Shown one piece after another: positions 26,719-34,773 of a stretch of 64,000 bases of DNA. The notes beneath the pieces are model-generated. The model had not been told where the DNA came from. It was given only the letters and a program-made list of their open reading frames with translations, and made no database searches. The translations under genes and the position numbers were made by a program. Position 1 is the stretch's first letter, and each line of letters opens with the position of its first letter. The DNA comes from Pseudomonas sp. MYb60 (GTDB taxonomy: Bacteria > Pseudomonadota > Gammaproteobacteria > Pseudomonadales > Pseudomonadaceae), in the NCBI RefSeq assembly GCF_002979555.1, contig NZ_PCOZ01000001.1, positions 527,982 to 591,981 on the forward strand, written 5' to 3'.

Positions 26719-27491
26719 GGCGCTACCTTTTGTTCTTGATGTACATGAGTGATGGCGTGATGGCTGATCAACAGCGCCAGGCATTGGTGCAAATCGAACT
26801 CGGCTGATGCATCGAGAGCCTGTTCCACCGATTCTTCCAATGACGCGCCGTCGGCGAGGCTGTTGATAAACGTCACGCAACCGCGATCGATGGCAAACAC
26901 CTTCACCTCCAGGCCGTGGCGCACTACCAGCGCGTGCTGGGCATGCCAGGGGTTCAACGTGGCGATGGCGCCCTCGGTCTGGTGCGCGGCCCACACCGCA
27001 ACAACGGCGTAGGCGGAGTCCAGCGTCGCCAGCGAGGGGTGCAGTTGCAGGCGCAGGGCACCCGGGTCGGTTTGACCCTGCAGGGTCTGGAGCACGGCCT
27101 GTTGATCCAGTGGCAAGCAATCCGGCGCGTGATAGGCGCGCACCCGCAGACGTTCCAGCCGGGCGATATCTGCGAGGTAGGGCACACTGTTGGCGGGTTC
27201 GAAGCCCTGGATAAACTCGGCGAGGGTGTCGCCGTACTCGCTCATCAGCGGGCTGTCGGGCGGGCAGGCCTGTACGTAGCGGCCGGCCATCGCACGGAAG
27301 AATTCATCGCCTACCAGTCGCAGGGTGACGGGATAAGCCGCTGCCAATGCCTGGATCAGTGAGCTGTGTACATTGTTGCGATACACCGCAAAACGGCTGG
27401 CCGGGTCGGCACCGTTGCTGCTGAACAGCCCGTCGGGGCAGGGCAGGTCGGTGGTCAGCAAGGCCCTGCAAAAGTCGTCTTGAAGGCTCAT
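26715..27491 (-). CDS. bufC: BufC-type partner of the MNIO enzyme (DUF2063)
   Basis: A 258-residue protein of the HvfC/BufC family (DUF2063, sometimes labelled putative DNA-binding). The N-terminal domain begins [15 protein letters not shown] and has the diagnostic [40 protein letters not shown], then a helical region [16 protein letters not shown] and a C-terminal winged-helix-like part. In characterised MNIO systems this protein forms a heterodimer with BufB and presents the precursor, so the DNA-binding label is probably misleading. Four-base overlaps on both sides (bufB before, bufD after) place it firmly in the operon. Confidence 0.88.
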   Translation of the reverse strand: MSLQDDFCRALLTTDLPCPDGLFSSNGADPASRFAVYRNNVHSSLIQALAAAYPVTLRLVGDEFFRAMAGRYVQACPPDSPLMSEYGDTLAEFIQGFEPANSVPYLADIARLERLRVRAYHAPDCLPLDQQAVLQTLQGQTDPGALRLQLHPSLATLDSAYAVVAVWAAHQTEGAIATLNPWHAQHALVVRHGLEVKVFAIDRGCVTFINSLADGASLEESVEQALDASAEFDLHQCLALLISHHAITHVHQEQKVAP

Positions 27492-28351
27492 GGCTGCACC
27501 TCGCGCAGCAATCCTTCAGCCCGCTGGGCTTCGGCCAGCAACTCGCCGAAGGCTGGCACCTGGTTGTCCCGCTCGATCAGCGTCGGCGCCGGGCCGGTGC
27601 GGGCCAGGAGTTGTTCGTACAGCGTCCACACGGCGTGGTCTATGGGCGCCCCATGGTCATCGATGAGCAGTCGATCACCCAGGCTGTCGGCGTCTTCGGC
27701 AAATCCTGCCAGATGAATCTCACCCACCGCGTGCAATGGCAGCGCATCGATATAGGCCAGCGGGTCACGCTGATGGTTGATGCACGACACGTAGACGTTG
27801 TTCACATCCAGCAGCAAGCCACAGCCGGTGCGGCGAATCACTTCACTGATGAAGTCCGTTTCGTCGAGGGTCGAGCGTTGGAACTGCAGGTAGGTCGATG
27901 GGTTCTCCAGCAGCATCGGCCGCTTGAGGGTGCTCTGCACCTGATCAACATGTTCGCACACCCGTTGCAGGGTGGCGCTGTCGTAGGCCAGGGGCAGCAG
28001 GTCATTCAGGAACACCGGGCCGTGGCTCGACCAGGCCAGGTGTTCGGAAAAGGAGTGGGGTTGGTAGCGCTCGATCAGCCTGGCCAGGCGTGCCAGGTGC
28101 GCCCGGTCCAGCGGGCCTTCGCCGCCAATGGACAGGCCGACGCCGTGCAGTGACAGCGCGTATTGCTCGCGGATCAACCCCAGGTAGTGATGAAACGGGC
28201 CGCCGGCCACCATGTAGTTTTCGGCGTGCACTTCAAAAAAACCGATATCGGGGGCGGTCGCGAGCACTTCGTTGAAGTGCCCGTGCTTGAGCCCCAGCCC
28301 GGCGCGACACGGCAGGCCGGGTACCTGAGCCTGGGAGGTGGCTGTGTTCAT
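27488..28351 (-). CDS. bufB: BufB-type MNIO peptide-modifying enzyme (DUF692)
   Basis: Multinuclear non-heme iron oxidative enzyme (287 aa), a TIM barrel that modifies cysteines of a precursor peptide. Metal-ligand motifs are in order: [90 protein letters not shown] and [10 protein letters not shown]. All the His/Asp/Glu positions I expect for the family are present, so it should be active. It is second in the operon, 25 bases after the precursor gene bufA, and overlaps bufC by four bases. In characterised bufferin loci the product gains thiooxazoles; here that is inferred. Confidence 0.92.
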   Translation of the reverse strand: MNTATSQAQVPGLPCRAGLGLKHGHFNEVLATAPDIGFFEVHAENYMVAGGPFHHYLGLIREQYALSLHGVGLSIGGEGPLDRAHLARLARLIERYQPHSFSEHLAWSSHGPVFLNDLLPLAYDSATLQRVCEHVDQVQSTLKRPMLLENPSTYLQFQRSTLDETDFISEVIRRTGCGLLLDVNNVYVSCINHQRDPLAYIDALPLHAVGEIHLAGFAEDADSLGDRLLIDDHGAPIDHAVWTLYEQLLARTGPAPTLIERDNQVPAFGELLAEAQRAEGLLREVQP

Positions 28352-28376
28352 CGTCAGTACTCAGGTCAACGAGGGA

Positions 28377-28673
28377 TCAGGATTTGGCTGTGTAGGCTTG
28401 CAACTGGCCGAAACCGGTCGGTGAGGTCGTGCTCGGGGTGTCGGTGCAGGTACCGGCCGGGACCAGTTTCCAGGCATTGGCCTGGTCCTTGGTTTTCGAA
28501 GAGCCGGCGCAGGTGGTGCCAGCGCCCGCGGCACAGTCGTTTTTACCGGCCTCGGCAACGCCAAAGCATTTCTGCATGTCGTCGGCAGCGTGAGCGGTGG
28601 TGGTCAGGGCGGACAGGCTCAGGGCGGAGCCCAAGGCCAGGACGAGGGAGGCGGCGGACAGTTTGTTGGTCAT
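28377..28673 (-). CDS. bufA: BufA1-type bufferin precursor (DUF2282)
   Basis: A 98-residue precursor of a ribosomally made, modified, copper-binding peptide (bufferin). The signal peptide ([20 protein letters not shown], cleavage probable after AHA at residue 29) sends it to the periplasm. The mature part has four cysteines, Cys36, Cys47, Cys55 and Cys76, in [25 protein letters not shown] and AGTCTDTP contexts, the DUF2282 pattern. The ATG at 28673 has GGAGATA upstream and fits the signal; the longer frame from 28724 does not. First gene of the bufABCD operon. Family work shows such peptides chelate copper; the metal here is inferred. Confidence 0.9.
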   Translation of the reverse strand: MTNKLSAASLVLALGSALSLSALTTTAHAADDMQKCFGVAEAGKNDCAAGAGTTCAGSSKTKDQANAWKLVPAGTCTDTPSTTSPTGFGQLQAYTAKS

Positions 28674-28726
28674 GGTGTATCTCCAGGGTGACGGGGAGCG
28701 GGCCTGATTGCCCGCTTGCACCACTA

Positions 28727-28752
28727 GAGACGGTAGGAGGAGGTTTGTTACA
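28727..28752 (-). promoter_or_regulatory. Weak candidate ECF-sigma promoter of the bufferin operon
   Basis: On the minus strand TGTAAC (28752-28747) is followed after 14 bases by CGTCTC (28732-28727), resembling ECF -35 (AAC) and -10 (CGTC) elements. It would give a leader of about 50 bases before bufA. The spacer is shorter than usual, and no ECF sigma gene lies in the window, so this is tentative. Confidence 0.3.
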
Positions 28753-28783
28753 CGTCTGTCGTAAAAACTCGAAAGTCACTACA

Positions 28784-28818
28784 CCCGTCCAGGTGCCAGC
28801 AAGCCGCACCTGGACGGG
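28784..28818 (-). terminator. Stem-loop after braG
   Basis: CCCGTCCAGGTG and CACCTGGACGGG form a perfect 12-base-pair stem around an 11-base loop, eight bases beyond the braG stop codon. No long T-run follows on the minus strand, so it may be a processing or weak termination hairpin that insulates the bra operon from bufA. Confidence 0.65.
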
Positions 28819-28825
28819 AGAGGGG

Positions 28826-29527
28826 TCAGCCGCCCAGGTACGCCTCACGGACTTTTGGATCGGTGAGCAACTGCTCGCCACTGCCCTGCATCACCACCCG
28901 GCCGTTTTCGAGTACGTAGGCACGGTCGGCGATCTTGAGTGCCTGGTTGGCGTTCTGCTCCACCAGGAACACCGTCACACCGTCCTTGCGCAGCTGTTCG
29001 ATGATGTCGAAGATCTGCTGGATGATGATCGGCGCCAGGCCCAGGGAGGGTTCGTCCAGCAACAGCAGCTTGGGCTTGCTCATCAGCGCACGGCCGATGG
29101 CGAGCATCTGCTGTTCGCCGCCGGACATGGTGCCGCCGCGCTGGCTGAAGCGTTCCTTGAGCCGAGGGAACAGGTGCAGCACCTTGTCCATCTGCTCCTG
29201 GAAGTCGCCCTTGTCGGTGAAGAATCCACCCATGGCGAGGTTCTCTTCCACGGTCAGCCGCGAGAACACGCGACGGCCTTCCGGCACCACCGCGATGCTT
29301 TTGCGCATGATCTGCGACGACGGCTGGCCCACCAGTTCCTCACCCATGTAGCGGATGCTGCCGCTGTGGGCTTGCGGCGAACCGCACAGGGTCATCAGCA
29401 AGGTGGATTTGCCGGCGCCGTTGGCTCCGATCAGGGTGACGATCTCACCCTGGCGCACTTCCACGTTGACGCTGTGCAGGGCCTGGATCTTGCCGTAGAA
29501 AGTGGAAACGTTTTCGAATTGCAGCAT
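28826..29527 (-). CDS. braG: Branched-chain amino acid ABC transporter ATPase BraG (LivF)
   Basis: A 233-residue ATPase of the high-affinity leucine/isoleucine/valine importer. MLQFENVSTFYGKIQALHSVNVEVRQGEIVTLIGANGAGKSTLL gives Walker A; FSRLTVEENLAMGGF, TMSGGEQQMLAIGRALMSKPKLLLLDEPSLGLAP give the signature and Walker B, and VFLVEQNANQAL is typical of LivF. It is the last gene of braDEFG and follows braF by one base. A stem-loop lies just beyond its stop. Confidence 0.95.
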   Translation of the reverse strand: MLQFENVSTFYGKIQALHSVNVEVRQGEIVTLIGANGAGKSTLLMTLCGSPQAHSGSIRYMGEELVGQPSSQIMRKSIAVVPEGRRVFSRLTVEENLAMGGFFTDKGDFQEQMDKVLHLFPRLKERFSQRGGTMSGGEQQMLAIGRALMSKPKLLLLDEPSLGLAPIIIQQIFDIIEQLRKDGVTVFLVEQNANQALKIADRAYVLENGRVVMQGSGEQLLTDPKVREAYLGG

Positions 29528-29528
29528 T

Positions 29529-30296
29529 TTACGCTTCCCCCAGATAGGCTTTGATCACTTCAGGATTGTCGCGGATCTGCTCCGGCGTCCCGTCGGCCAG
29601 CGGCGTGCCCTGGTTGATCACCACGATGTGGTCGGAAATGCTCATGACCAGTTTCATGTCGTGTTCGATCAGCAGCACGGTGACGTTGTGTTCCTCACGC
29701 AGCACGCCGATCAGCGCCTTGAGGTCTTCGGTTTCCCTGGGGTTCAGGCCGGCGGCGGGTTCGTCGAGCATCAGGATCCGCGGGCGGGTCATCATGCAGC
29801 GGGCGATTTCCAGGCGGCGTTGCTGACCATAGGCCAGGGTGCCGGCCGGGCGGTTGGCGAACTCGGTGAGGTTGACCTTGTCCAGCCAGTACGCCGCGTA
29901 TTCCATGGCCTCGCGCTCGCTCTTGCGGAACGCCGGGGTCTTGAACAGGCCTGCGAAGAAGTTGGTGTTCAGGTGGCGGTGCTGGGCAATCAGCAGGTTC
30001 TCGACCGCCGTCATGTCCTTGAACAGGCGCACGTTCTGGAAGGTCCGCACCACGCCCTTGCGGGCGATGTCGTGACCGGCCAGGCCCTGGATCGGCTGGC
30101 CATCCAGCAGGATGCTGCCGCCGCTCGGCTTGTAGAAACCGGTGAGGCAGTTGAACACCGTGGTCTTGCCGGCGCCGTTCGGACCGATCAGTGCAACCAC
30201 CTGTTTCTCTTTCACGGTCAGGGCCACGCCGTTGACCGCGAGCAGGCCGCCGAAGCGCATGCTCAAGTTTTCGACTTTCAGGATCTCGCGGCTCAT
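29529..30296 (-). CDS. braF: Branched-chain amino acid ABC transporter ATPase BraF (LivG)
   Basis: A 255-residue LivG-type ATPase that pairs with BraG on the inner face of the BraDE permease. Walker A is [24 protein letters not shown], followed by [53 protein letters not shown] and [21 protein letters not shown], the standard LivG set. Its start overlaps the braE stop by four bases. Confidence 0.95.
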   Translation of the reverse strand: MSREILKVENLSMRFGGLLAVNGVALTVKEKQVVALIGPNGAGKTTVFNCLTGFYKPSGGSILLDGQPIQGLAGHDIARKGVVRTFQNVRLFKDMTAVENLLIAQHRHLNTNFFAGLFKTPAFRKSEREAMEYAAYWLDKVNLTEFANRPAGTLAYGQQRRLEIARCMMTRPRILMLDEPAAGLNPRETEDLKALIGVLREEHNVTVLLIEHDMKLVMSISDHIVVINQGTPLADGTPEQIRDNPEVIKAYLGEA

Positions 30297-31546
30297 TTGC
30301 GCAGCTCCATGTGTGGACGTTGCATCGGGAGCAGGCCTTGAGGACGCCAGATCATCATCAGCACCATCATGGCGCCGAACATCAGCATGCGGTACTCACT
30401 GAACTCACGCATCATTTCCGGCAGCAGGATCATCACGATCGCGGCGAGGATCACGCCCAGCTGCGAGCCCATGCCACCCAGTACCACGATGGCGAGAATG
30501 ATCGCCGACTCGATAAAGGTGAACGATTCCGGGGTCACCAGGCCTTGGCGCGCGGCGAAGAAGCTGCCGGCGAAACCGGCGAACGCGGCGCCCAGGGTGA
30601 AGGCGGAGAGCTTGATGATGGTCGGGTTCAGGCCCAGGGCCCGGCAGGCGATCTCATCTTCGCGCAGCGCTTCCCATGCACGGCCGATAGGCATACGCAG
30701 CAGGCGGTTGATCACGAACAATGCTGCCAGTGCCAGCAACAACGCCACCAGGTACAGGAACACCACTTTGCTCACCGGGTTGTAGGCAATCCCGAAGTAC
30801 TCGTGGAAGGTCTGCATGCCTTCTGCAGCCGTGCGGTCGAACGACAGGCCGAAGAAGGTCGGCTTGGGAATGCTGCTGATGCCGTTGGGGCCGCCGGTGA
30901 TATCGGTGAGGTTACGCAGGAACAGGCGGATGATTTCCCCGAAACCCAGGGTCACGATCGCCAGGTAGTCACCGCGCAAACGCAACACCGGGAAACCCAG
31001 CAGGAAGCCAAACGTTGCCGCCGCCATGCCCGCCAGAGGCAGGCAGATCCAGAAGCTCCAGCCCAGGTAGTGCGAGAGCAGCGCGTAGGTGTAGGCACCC
31101 ACGGCATAGAAGCCCACGTAACCCAGGTCGAGCAGGCCGGCCAGGCCCACCACGATGTTCAGGCCCAGGCCCAGCAACACGTAGATCAGGATCAGGGTGG
31201 CGATGTCGACGGCGCCGCGCGAGCCGAAGAATGGCCAGATCAGCGCGGCCACGATCAGGCCGATGATGATGTAGCGCTGGGTGCGCGGCAGGGTCAGGAA
31301 TTGGCTGACCTTGGGCGACACCAGCGGCGCACGGTTGCCCTTGAACAGGGCGCTGAACTGATCGCTGAACAACACACGCAGGAACATCAGCACCGAGCAC
31401 AGGGCGATGATGGTCAGGGTCACGGGACCGGTGCCATGCACTTCCAGGTTGATGCCGACAATGCTCAGCTTGAGGCCGAGTACCGGAAAGGCCACGGCCC
31501 ATACCAGCAAGGCGCTGAAAAACGCCGATTTAAGATATCTGCTCAT
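30293..31546 (-). CDS. braE: Branched-chain amino acid ABC transporter permease BraE (LivM)
   Basis: A 417-residue inner-membrane permease. The N-terminal extension has two segments ([36 protein letters not shown]), then the LivM core: [36 protein letters not shown] and the coupling loop [22 protein letters not shown]. The protein ends in [15 protein letters not shown]. Usual length for Pseudomonas BraE. Four-base overlaps with braD before and braF after. Confidence 0.94.
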   Translation of the reverse strand: MSRYLKSAFFSALLVWAVAFPVLGLKLSIVGINLEVHGTGPVTLTIIALCSVLMFLRVLFSDQFSALFKGNRAPLVSPKVSQFLTLPRTQRYIIIGLIVAALIWPFFGSRGAVDIATLILIYVLLGLGLNIVVGLAGLLDLGYVGFYAVGAYTYALLSHYLGWSFWICLPLAGMAAATFGFLLGFPVLRLRGDYLAIVTLGFGEIIRLFLRNLTDITGGPNGISSIPKPTFFGLSFDRTAAEGMQTFHEYFGIAYNPVSKVVFLYLVALLLALAALFVINRLLRMPIGRAWEALREDEIACRALGLNPTIIKLSAFTLGAAFAGFAGSFFAARQGLVTPESFTFIESAIILAIVVLGGMGSQLGVILAAIVMILLPEMMREFSEYRMLMFGAMMVLMMIWRPQGLLPMQRPHMELRK

Positions 31547-32466
31547 ACTTTCTCAACCTCCGGACGGCCCAGGATGCCGGTCGGACGGAACAACAGCACC
31601 AGAACCAAGAGGCCGAACGCCACGACGTCCTTGTATTGGTCGCCGAAGATATCGGCGCCAAAGGCTTCAGCCACACCCAGCACCAGCCCGCCGAGCATCG
31701 CGCCCGGGATACTGCCGATGCCGCCCAAGACCGCTGCGGTAAAGGCTTTGAGCCCTACCAGGAAGCCGGCGTTGGGGTTGATCACGCCGTACTGCATGCT
31801 CAGCAGCACCGCCGCAACGGCGGCCAGTGCGGCACCGATCACGAAGGTCAGGGCGATGATGTTGTTGGTGTTGATGCCCAGCAGGTTGGCCATCTTGATG
31901 TCTTCGGCGCAGGCCCGGCAGGCGCGCCCCAGACGGGAGCGGGAAATGAACAGGGTCAGGCCCAGCATGGCCACCAGGGTGACGACGAAGACCAGGATCT
32001 GCATGTAGGAAATCAGCACTTCCTCCGCGCCACCCGGGCCAAAGGAGAAGCTCCCCGGGATCAGGTTGGGGATGGATTTATCCTTGGAGTCCTGGGACAG
32101 CAATACGGTGTTCTGCAGGAAAATCGACATGCCGATGGCGGAAATCAGTGGGATCAGACGGTTGCTGCCACGCAAAGGGCGGTAGGCAACCCGTTCGATA
32201 CTGTAGCCGTAGGCACTGGTTACAACGATCGACGCGATAAACGCGGCGGTCATCAACAGCGGCAGGGAGTGGATACCCATCATGGCCAAGCCGGCAAGGG
32301 CGATAAAGGCCACGTAGGAACCAATCATGTACACCTCGCCATGGGCGAAGTTGATCATTCCAATGATGCCGTAAACCATTGTGTAGCCAATGGCTATCAA
32401 GGCATAGGTGCTGCCAATGGTCAGGCCATTAACCAGCTGTTGGAAAAAATGATAGATCTCAGGCAT
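31543..32466 (-). CDS. braD: Branched-chain amino acid ABC transporter permease BraD (LivH)
   Basis: A 307-residue LivH-type permease with about eight membrane segments. [20 protein letters not shown], the family block [45 protein letters not shown] and [17 protein letters not shown] are present. It forms the channel with BraE. It follows braC after a 229-base gap holding a hairpin terminator, so part of braC transcription probably stops there, which would give more binding protein than permease. Confidence 0.94.
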   Translation of the reverse strand: MPEIYHFFQQLVNGLTIGSTYALIAIGYTMVYGIIGMINFAHGEVYMIGSYVAFIALAGLAMMGIHSLPLLMTAAFIASIVVTSAYGYSIERVAYRPLRGSNRLIPLISAIGMSIFLQNTVLLSQDSKDKSIPNLIPGSFSFGPGGAEEVLISYMQILVFVVTLVAMLGLTLFISRSRLGRACRACAEDIKMANLLGINTNNIIALTFVIGAALAAVAAVLLSMQYGVINPNAGFLVGLKAFTAAVLGGIGSIPGAMLGGLVLGVAEAFGADIFGDQYKDVVAFGLLVLVLLFRPTGILGRPEVEKV

Positions 32467-32648
32467 TACAGCGCTCCTAAAAACCCGATACGCATTTCAC
32501 TGGTGGAGTCATGTTCCGGCCTTGCACTGTGTTCTGTGAGCACATTTGCACAAAGCGTTTGCCAGCGAACCGCTGGTGACGGTTTTAAGATTTTCAGGTG
32601 AGCCAGCGCCCGGATCGCGGGTGACAGGCCCATAAACCTCGTAAAACA

Positions 32649-32675
32649 AAGCCCACTGCTCTCACAGTGGGCTTG
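32649..32675 (-). terminator. Hairpin between braC and braD
   Basis: AAGCCCACTG-CTCTCA-CAGTGGGCTT forms a 10-base-pair stem with a six-base loop; on the minus strand it is followed by a T-rich stretch (TTTGTTTT). It lies 20 bases beyond the braC stop and could end or attenuate braC transcripts. Confidence 0.8.
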
Positions 32676-32695
32676 TTGTCCAGATAACGCCTGGC

Positions 32696-33823
32696 TTACT
32701 GAGGGGAAACTTCGGTTTTTGGTTTACCGAAGTGCCATTCGTAGACCACGAACTTGAAGTCCTTCAGGTCGCCCTTGGCGTCGAAGCTCAGGTCGCCGGT
32801 AGGGGTCTTGAAGGTGCCCGCGTGGATGGCTTCGGCCACTTTGGCGGTGTCTTCGCTCTTCGCTGCCTTGATGCCTTCGGCGATCAGTTCAACGGCGGAG
32901 TAGGCCGGGAATACGAACGGGCCGCTTGGGTCCTTGCCGTCAGCCTTGATGGCGTCAACGATGGCCTTGTTCGCAGGCTCGGCGTCGAACGACTTGGGCA
33001 GGGTCACCAGCAGGCCTTCGGAAGCGTTCTGGGCGATTTGCGAGATGGAATCGTTGCCGACGCCTTCCGGACCCATGAACTTGGCCTTCAGGCCTTTTTC
33101 CTGGGATTGGCGCAGGATCAGGCCCAGCTCCGGGTGGTAGCCGCCGTAGTAGACGAAGTCGACATTCGCTTGCTTGAGTTTCTGGATGATCGAGGAGAAG
33201 TCCTTGTCACCGGCGTTCAGGCCTTCGAAGACGGCAACCTTGGTGCCTTTCTTCTCGAGGGTCTGTTTAACGGCAGTGGCGATGCCTTCACCGTACTGCT
33301 GCTTGTCGTGCAGGACTGCGACGACTTTCGGCTTCACGTGGTCGGCGATGTAGTTGCCGGCCGCAGGGCCTTGCGCGCTGTCCAGGCCGATGGTGCGGAA
33401 GATCAACTTGTAGCCACGGGCAGTGATGTCCGGGCTGGTGGCCGCTGGGGTGATCATGATCACGCCTTCGTCTTCATAAATGTCGGACGCAGGCTGAGTG
33501 GAGCTGGAGCAGAGGTGGCCGATCACGTACTTGACGCCATCGTTGACCACTTTGTTGGCTACGGCAACGGCTTGTTTCGGATCGCACGCGTCATCGTATT
33601 CCTTGGCTTCGAGCATCTTGCCGTCGACGCCGCCCTTGGCGTTGATGTCTTTGATCGCCTGTTTTGCGCCTACGAACTGCATGTCGCCGTACTGGGTCAC
33701 AGGGCCGGTCTTGGGACCTGCGATGCCGATCTTGATGGTGTCGGCTGCGAACGAATGGCCGGCAACCCCAGCCAGGACCATAGCGGCAAACAGTTTGGAA
33801 ATCTGCTTAGTAGCCTTATTCAT
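32696..33823 (-). CDS. braC: Leu/Ile/Val(/Thr)-binding protein BraC
   Basis: Periplasmic binding protein (375 aa) of the branched-chain amino acid importer. The signal peptide is MNKATKQISKLFAAMVLAGV ending after HSFA; the mature part starts ADTIKIGIAGPKTGPVTQYGDMQFVGAKQAIKDINAKGG, then GHLCSSSTQPASDIYEDEGVIMITPAATSPDITARG, the ligand region common to LivJ/BraC. GGAG lies eight bases before the ATG. It heads the bra operon; a 16-base palindrome sits about 100 bases upstream. Confidence 0.95.
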   Translation of the reverse strand: MNKATKQISKLFAAMVLAGVAGHSFAADTIKIGIAGPKTGPVTQYGDMQFVGAKQAIKDINAKGGVDGKMLEAKEYDDACDPKQAVAVANKVVNDGVKYVIGHLCSSSTQPASDIYEDEGVIMITPAATSPDITARGYKLIFRTIGLDSAQGPAAGNYIADHVKPKVVAVLHDKQQYGEGIATAVKQTLEKKGTKVAVFEGLNAGDKDFSSIIQKLKQANVDFVYYGGYHPELGLILRQSQEKGLKAKFMGPEGVGNDSISQIAQNASEGLLVTLPKSFDAEPANKAIVDAIKADGKDPSGPFVFPAYSAVELIAEGIKAAKSEDTAKVAEAIHAGTFKTPTGDLSFDAKGDLKDFKFVVYEWHFGKPKTEVSPQ

Positions 33824-34164
33824 AGTGCTCCACTCTTACTGTTGTATTTTTTATAGTTCTAGCGGCCTTGTGAGCTGCAGAACCGGATCGGATATCTCGA
33901 ATACCCCCCCGGCCGCCGCCTGGCAACTGTACCGGTACAGTGTAGAGCGCCGGTTGATCGCTTGGAAAGCTGGCTGCGAGGGGCAAAACCCGAGTGTGTC
34001 GCTTAAATGACAGAAAAAGACAGATTTGCGGCGGGTATTTTCTGTGTTTTCAGTAAATCCCGGGCTTTTCCGACACTTTCCGTCGATGACTCATTTGCAA
34101 CCGGGTTTTTCTACCTGACGCTCGACGTTATGATTGCGCCGATTTTTTATTCAGGTGAAGACCC
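33824..34164. other. Gap between braC and the DUF2288 gene
   Basis: This 341-base divergent intergenic region holds the braC ribosome site and the 16-base palindrome. The right half (about 34000-34160) is AT-richer than the surroundings and should hold the promoter of the DUF2288 gene. I see no gene in it. Confidence 0.6.
33926..33941. promoter_or_regulatory. Perfect 16-base palindrome upstream of braC
   Basis: ACTGTACCGGTACAGT is a perfect dyad about 105 bases before the braC start codon, in the only promoter region of the bra operon. The form suits a dimeric repressor, but I do not recognise its protein. Confidence 0.35.
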
Positions 34165-34470
34165 ATGACGCAAGAACCTAGCACCCTCTATGCCAAGCTG
34201 CTCGGTGAAACCGCCGAAATTTCCTGGAAGGAGCTTGAGCCGTTCTTTGCCAAGGGTGCCCTATTGTGGGTCGATGCCAGCCTGGATTTGATCGCGGCAG
34301 CCGAGGGCATGGCTGAGGATAACCGTGACAAAGTCGCCGCATGGCTGGCTGCGGGGAGCCTCGGCGAAGTGTCTGCGACGCGGGCATTGGACTTGGTGGA
34401 GCGTGACCCGAGCCTGTGGGCGGTGGTGGTTTCGCCGTGGATTCTGATCCAGGAAAGGGCGGCGCAATAA
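34165..34470 (+). CDS. DUF2288 family protein
   Basis: A 101-residue soluble protein: TLYAKLLGETAEISWKELEPFFAKGALLWVDASLDLI, then AEDNRDKVAAWLAAGSLGEV and LDLVERDPSLWAVVVSPWILIQER. The whole sequence matches the DUF2288 family, common in gamma-proteobacteria and cyanobacteria, of unknown function. A TTCAGGTGAAGACCC stretch gives the ribosome site. It stands alone, with no operon partner. Confidence 0.82.
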   Translation: MTQEPSTLYAKLLGETAEISWKELEPFFAKGALLWVDASLDLIAAAEGMAEDNRDKVAAWLAAGSLGEVSATRALDLVERDPSLWAVVVSPWILIQERAAQ

Positions 34471-34773
34471 AGGCCTGCACGTATTTGGTGCGCGTTTTTC
34501 ACCCCTGCAAGTGTGTAGCGGAGTAACCGCTGGCGCCATGATGGCATCTTGCCGTAGAGAAAGGTCACAGCCGAGGGTGACGTGCGCGTCACGGGAACAG
34601 TTGGGACGGTGCTGAAATCGTCGGAGAATTGTTTCCAGGTGTTCCCGAGTTCTAGATAGCGGTCGCCTGGACCGCCGCCTTCGCGAGCAAGCGCGCTTCC
34701 ACAATGACAGCGTGCATCCTGCAGGAACGCGGTCGAGTGAGTGCGGGCTTGCTCGCCAAGGGAACAACGTGGG
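34471..34773. repeat. Gene-free stretch with degenerate REP arms
   Basis: This 303-base gap between convergent genes holds two partial REP units (CGCCTTCGCGAGCAAGCGCG near 34675-34694 and GCGGGCTTGCTCGCCAAGG near 34743-34761) in inverted arrangement. No convincing gene is present, and the short open frames are shadows. Confidence 0.55.

Noticed and set aside
26715..27491. The DUF2063 gene as a DNA-binding regulator, as its old label suggests
   Set aside because: Its position between bufB and bufD with overlaps, and what is known of the HvfC/BufC family, support a partner of the peptide-modifying enzyme instead.
28163..29554. A 463-codon plus-strand frame across bufA and braG
   Set aside because: It crosses two well-supported minus-strand genes and their intergenic hairpin, and its sequence is Arg/Gln-rich without family motifs.
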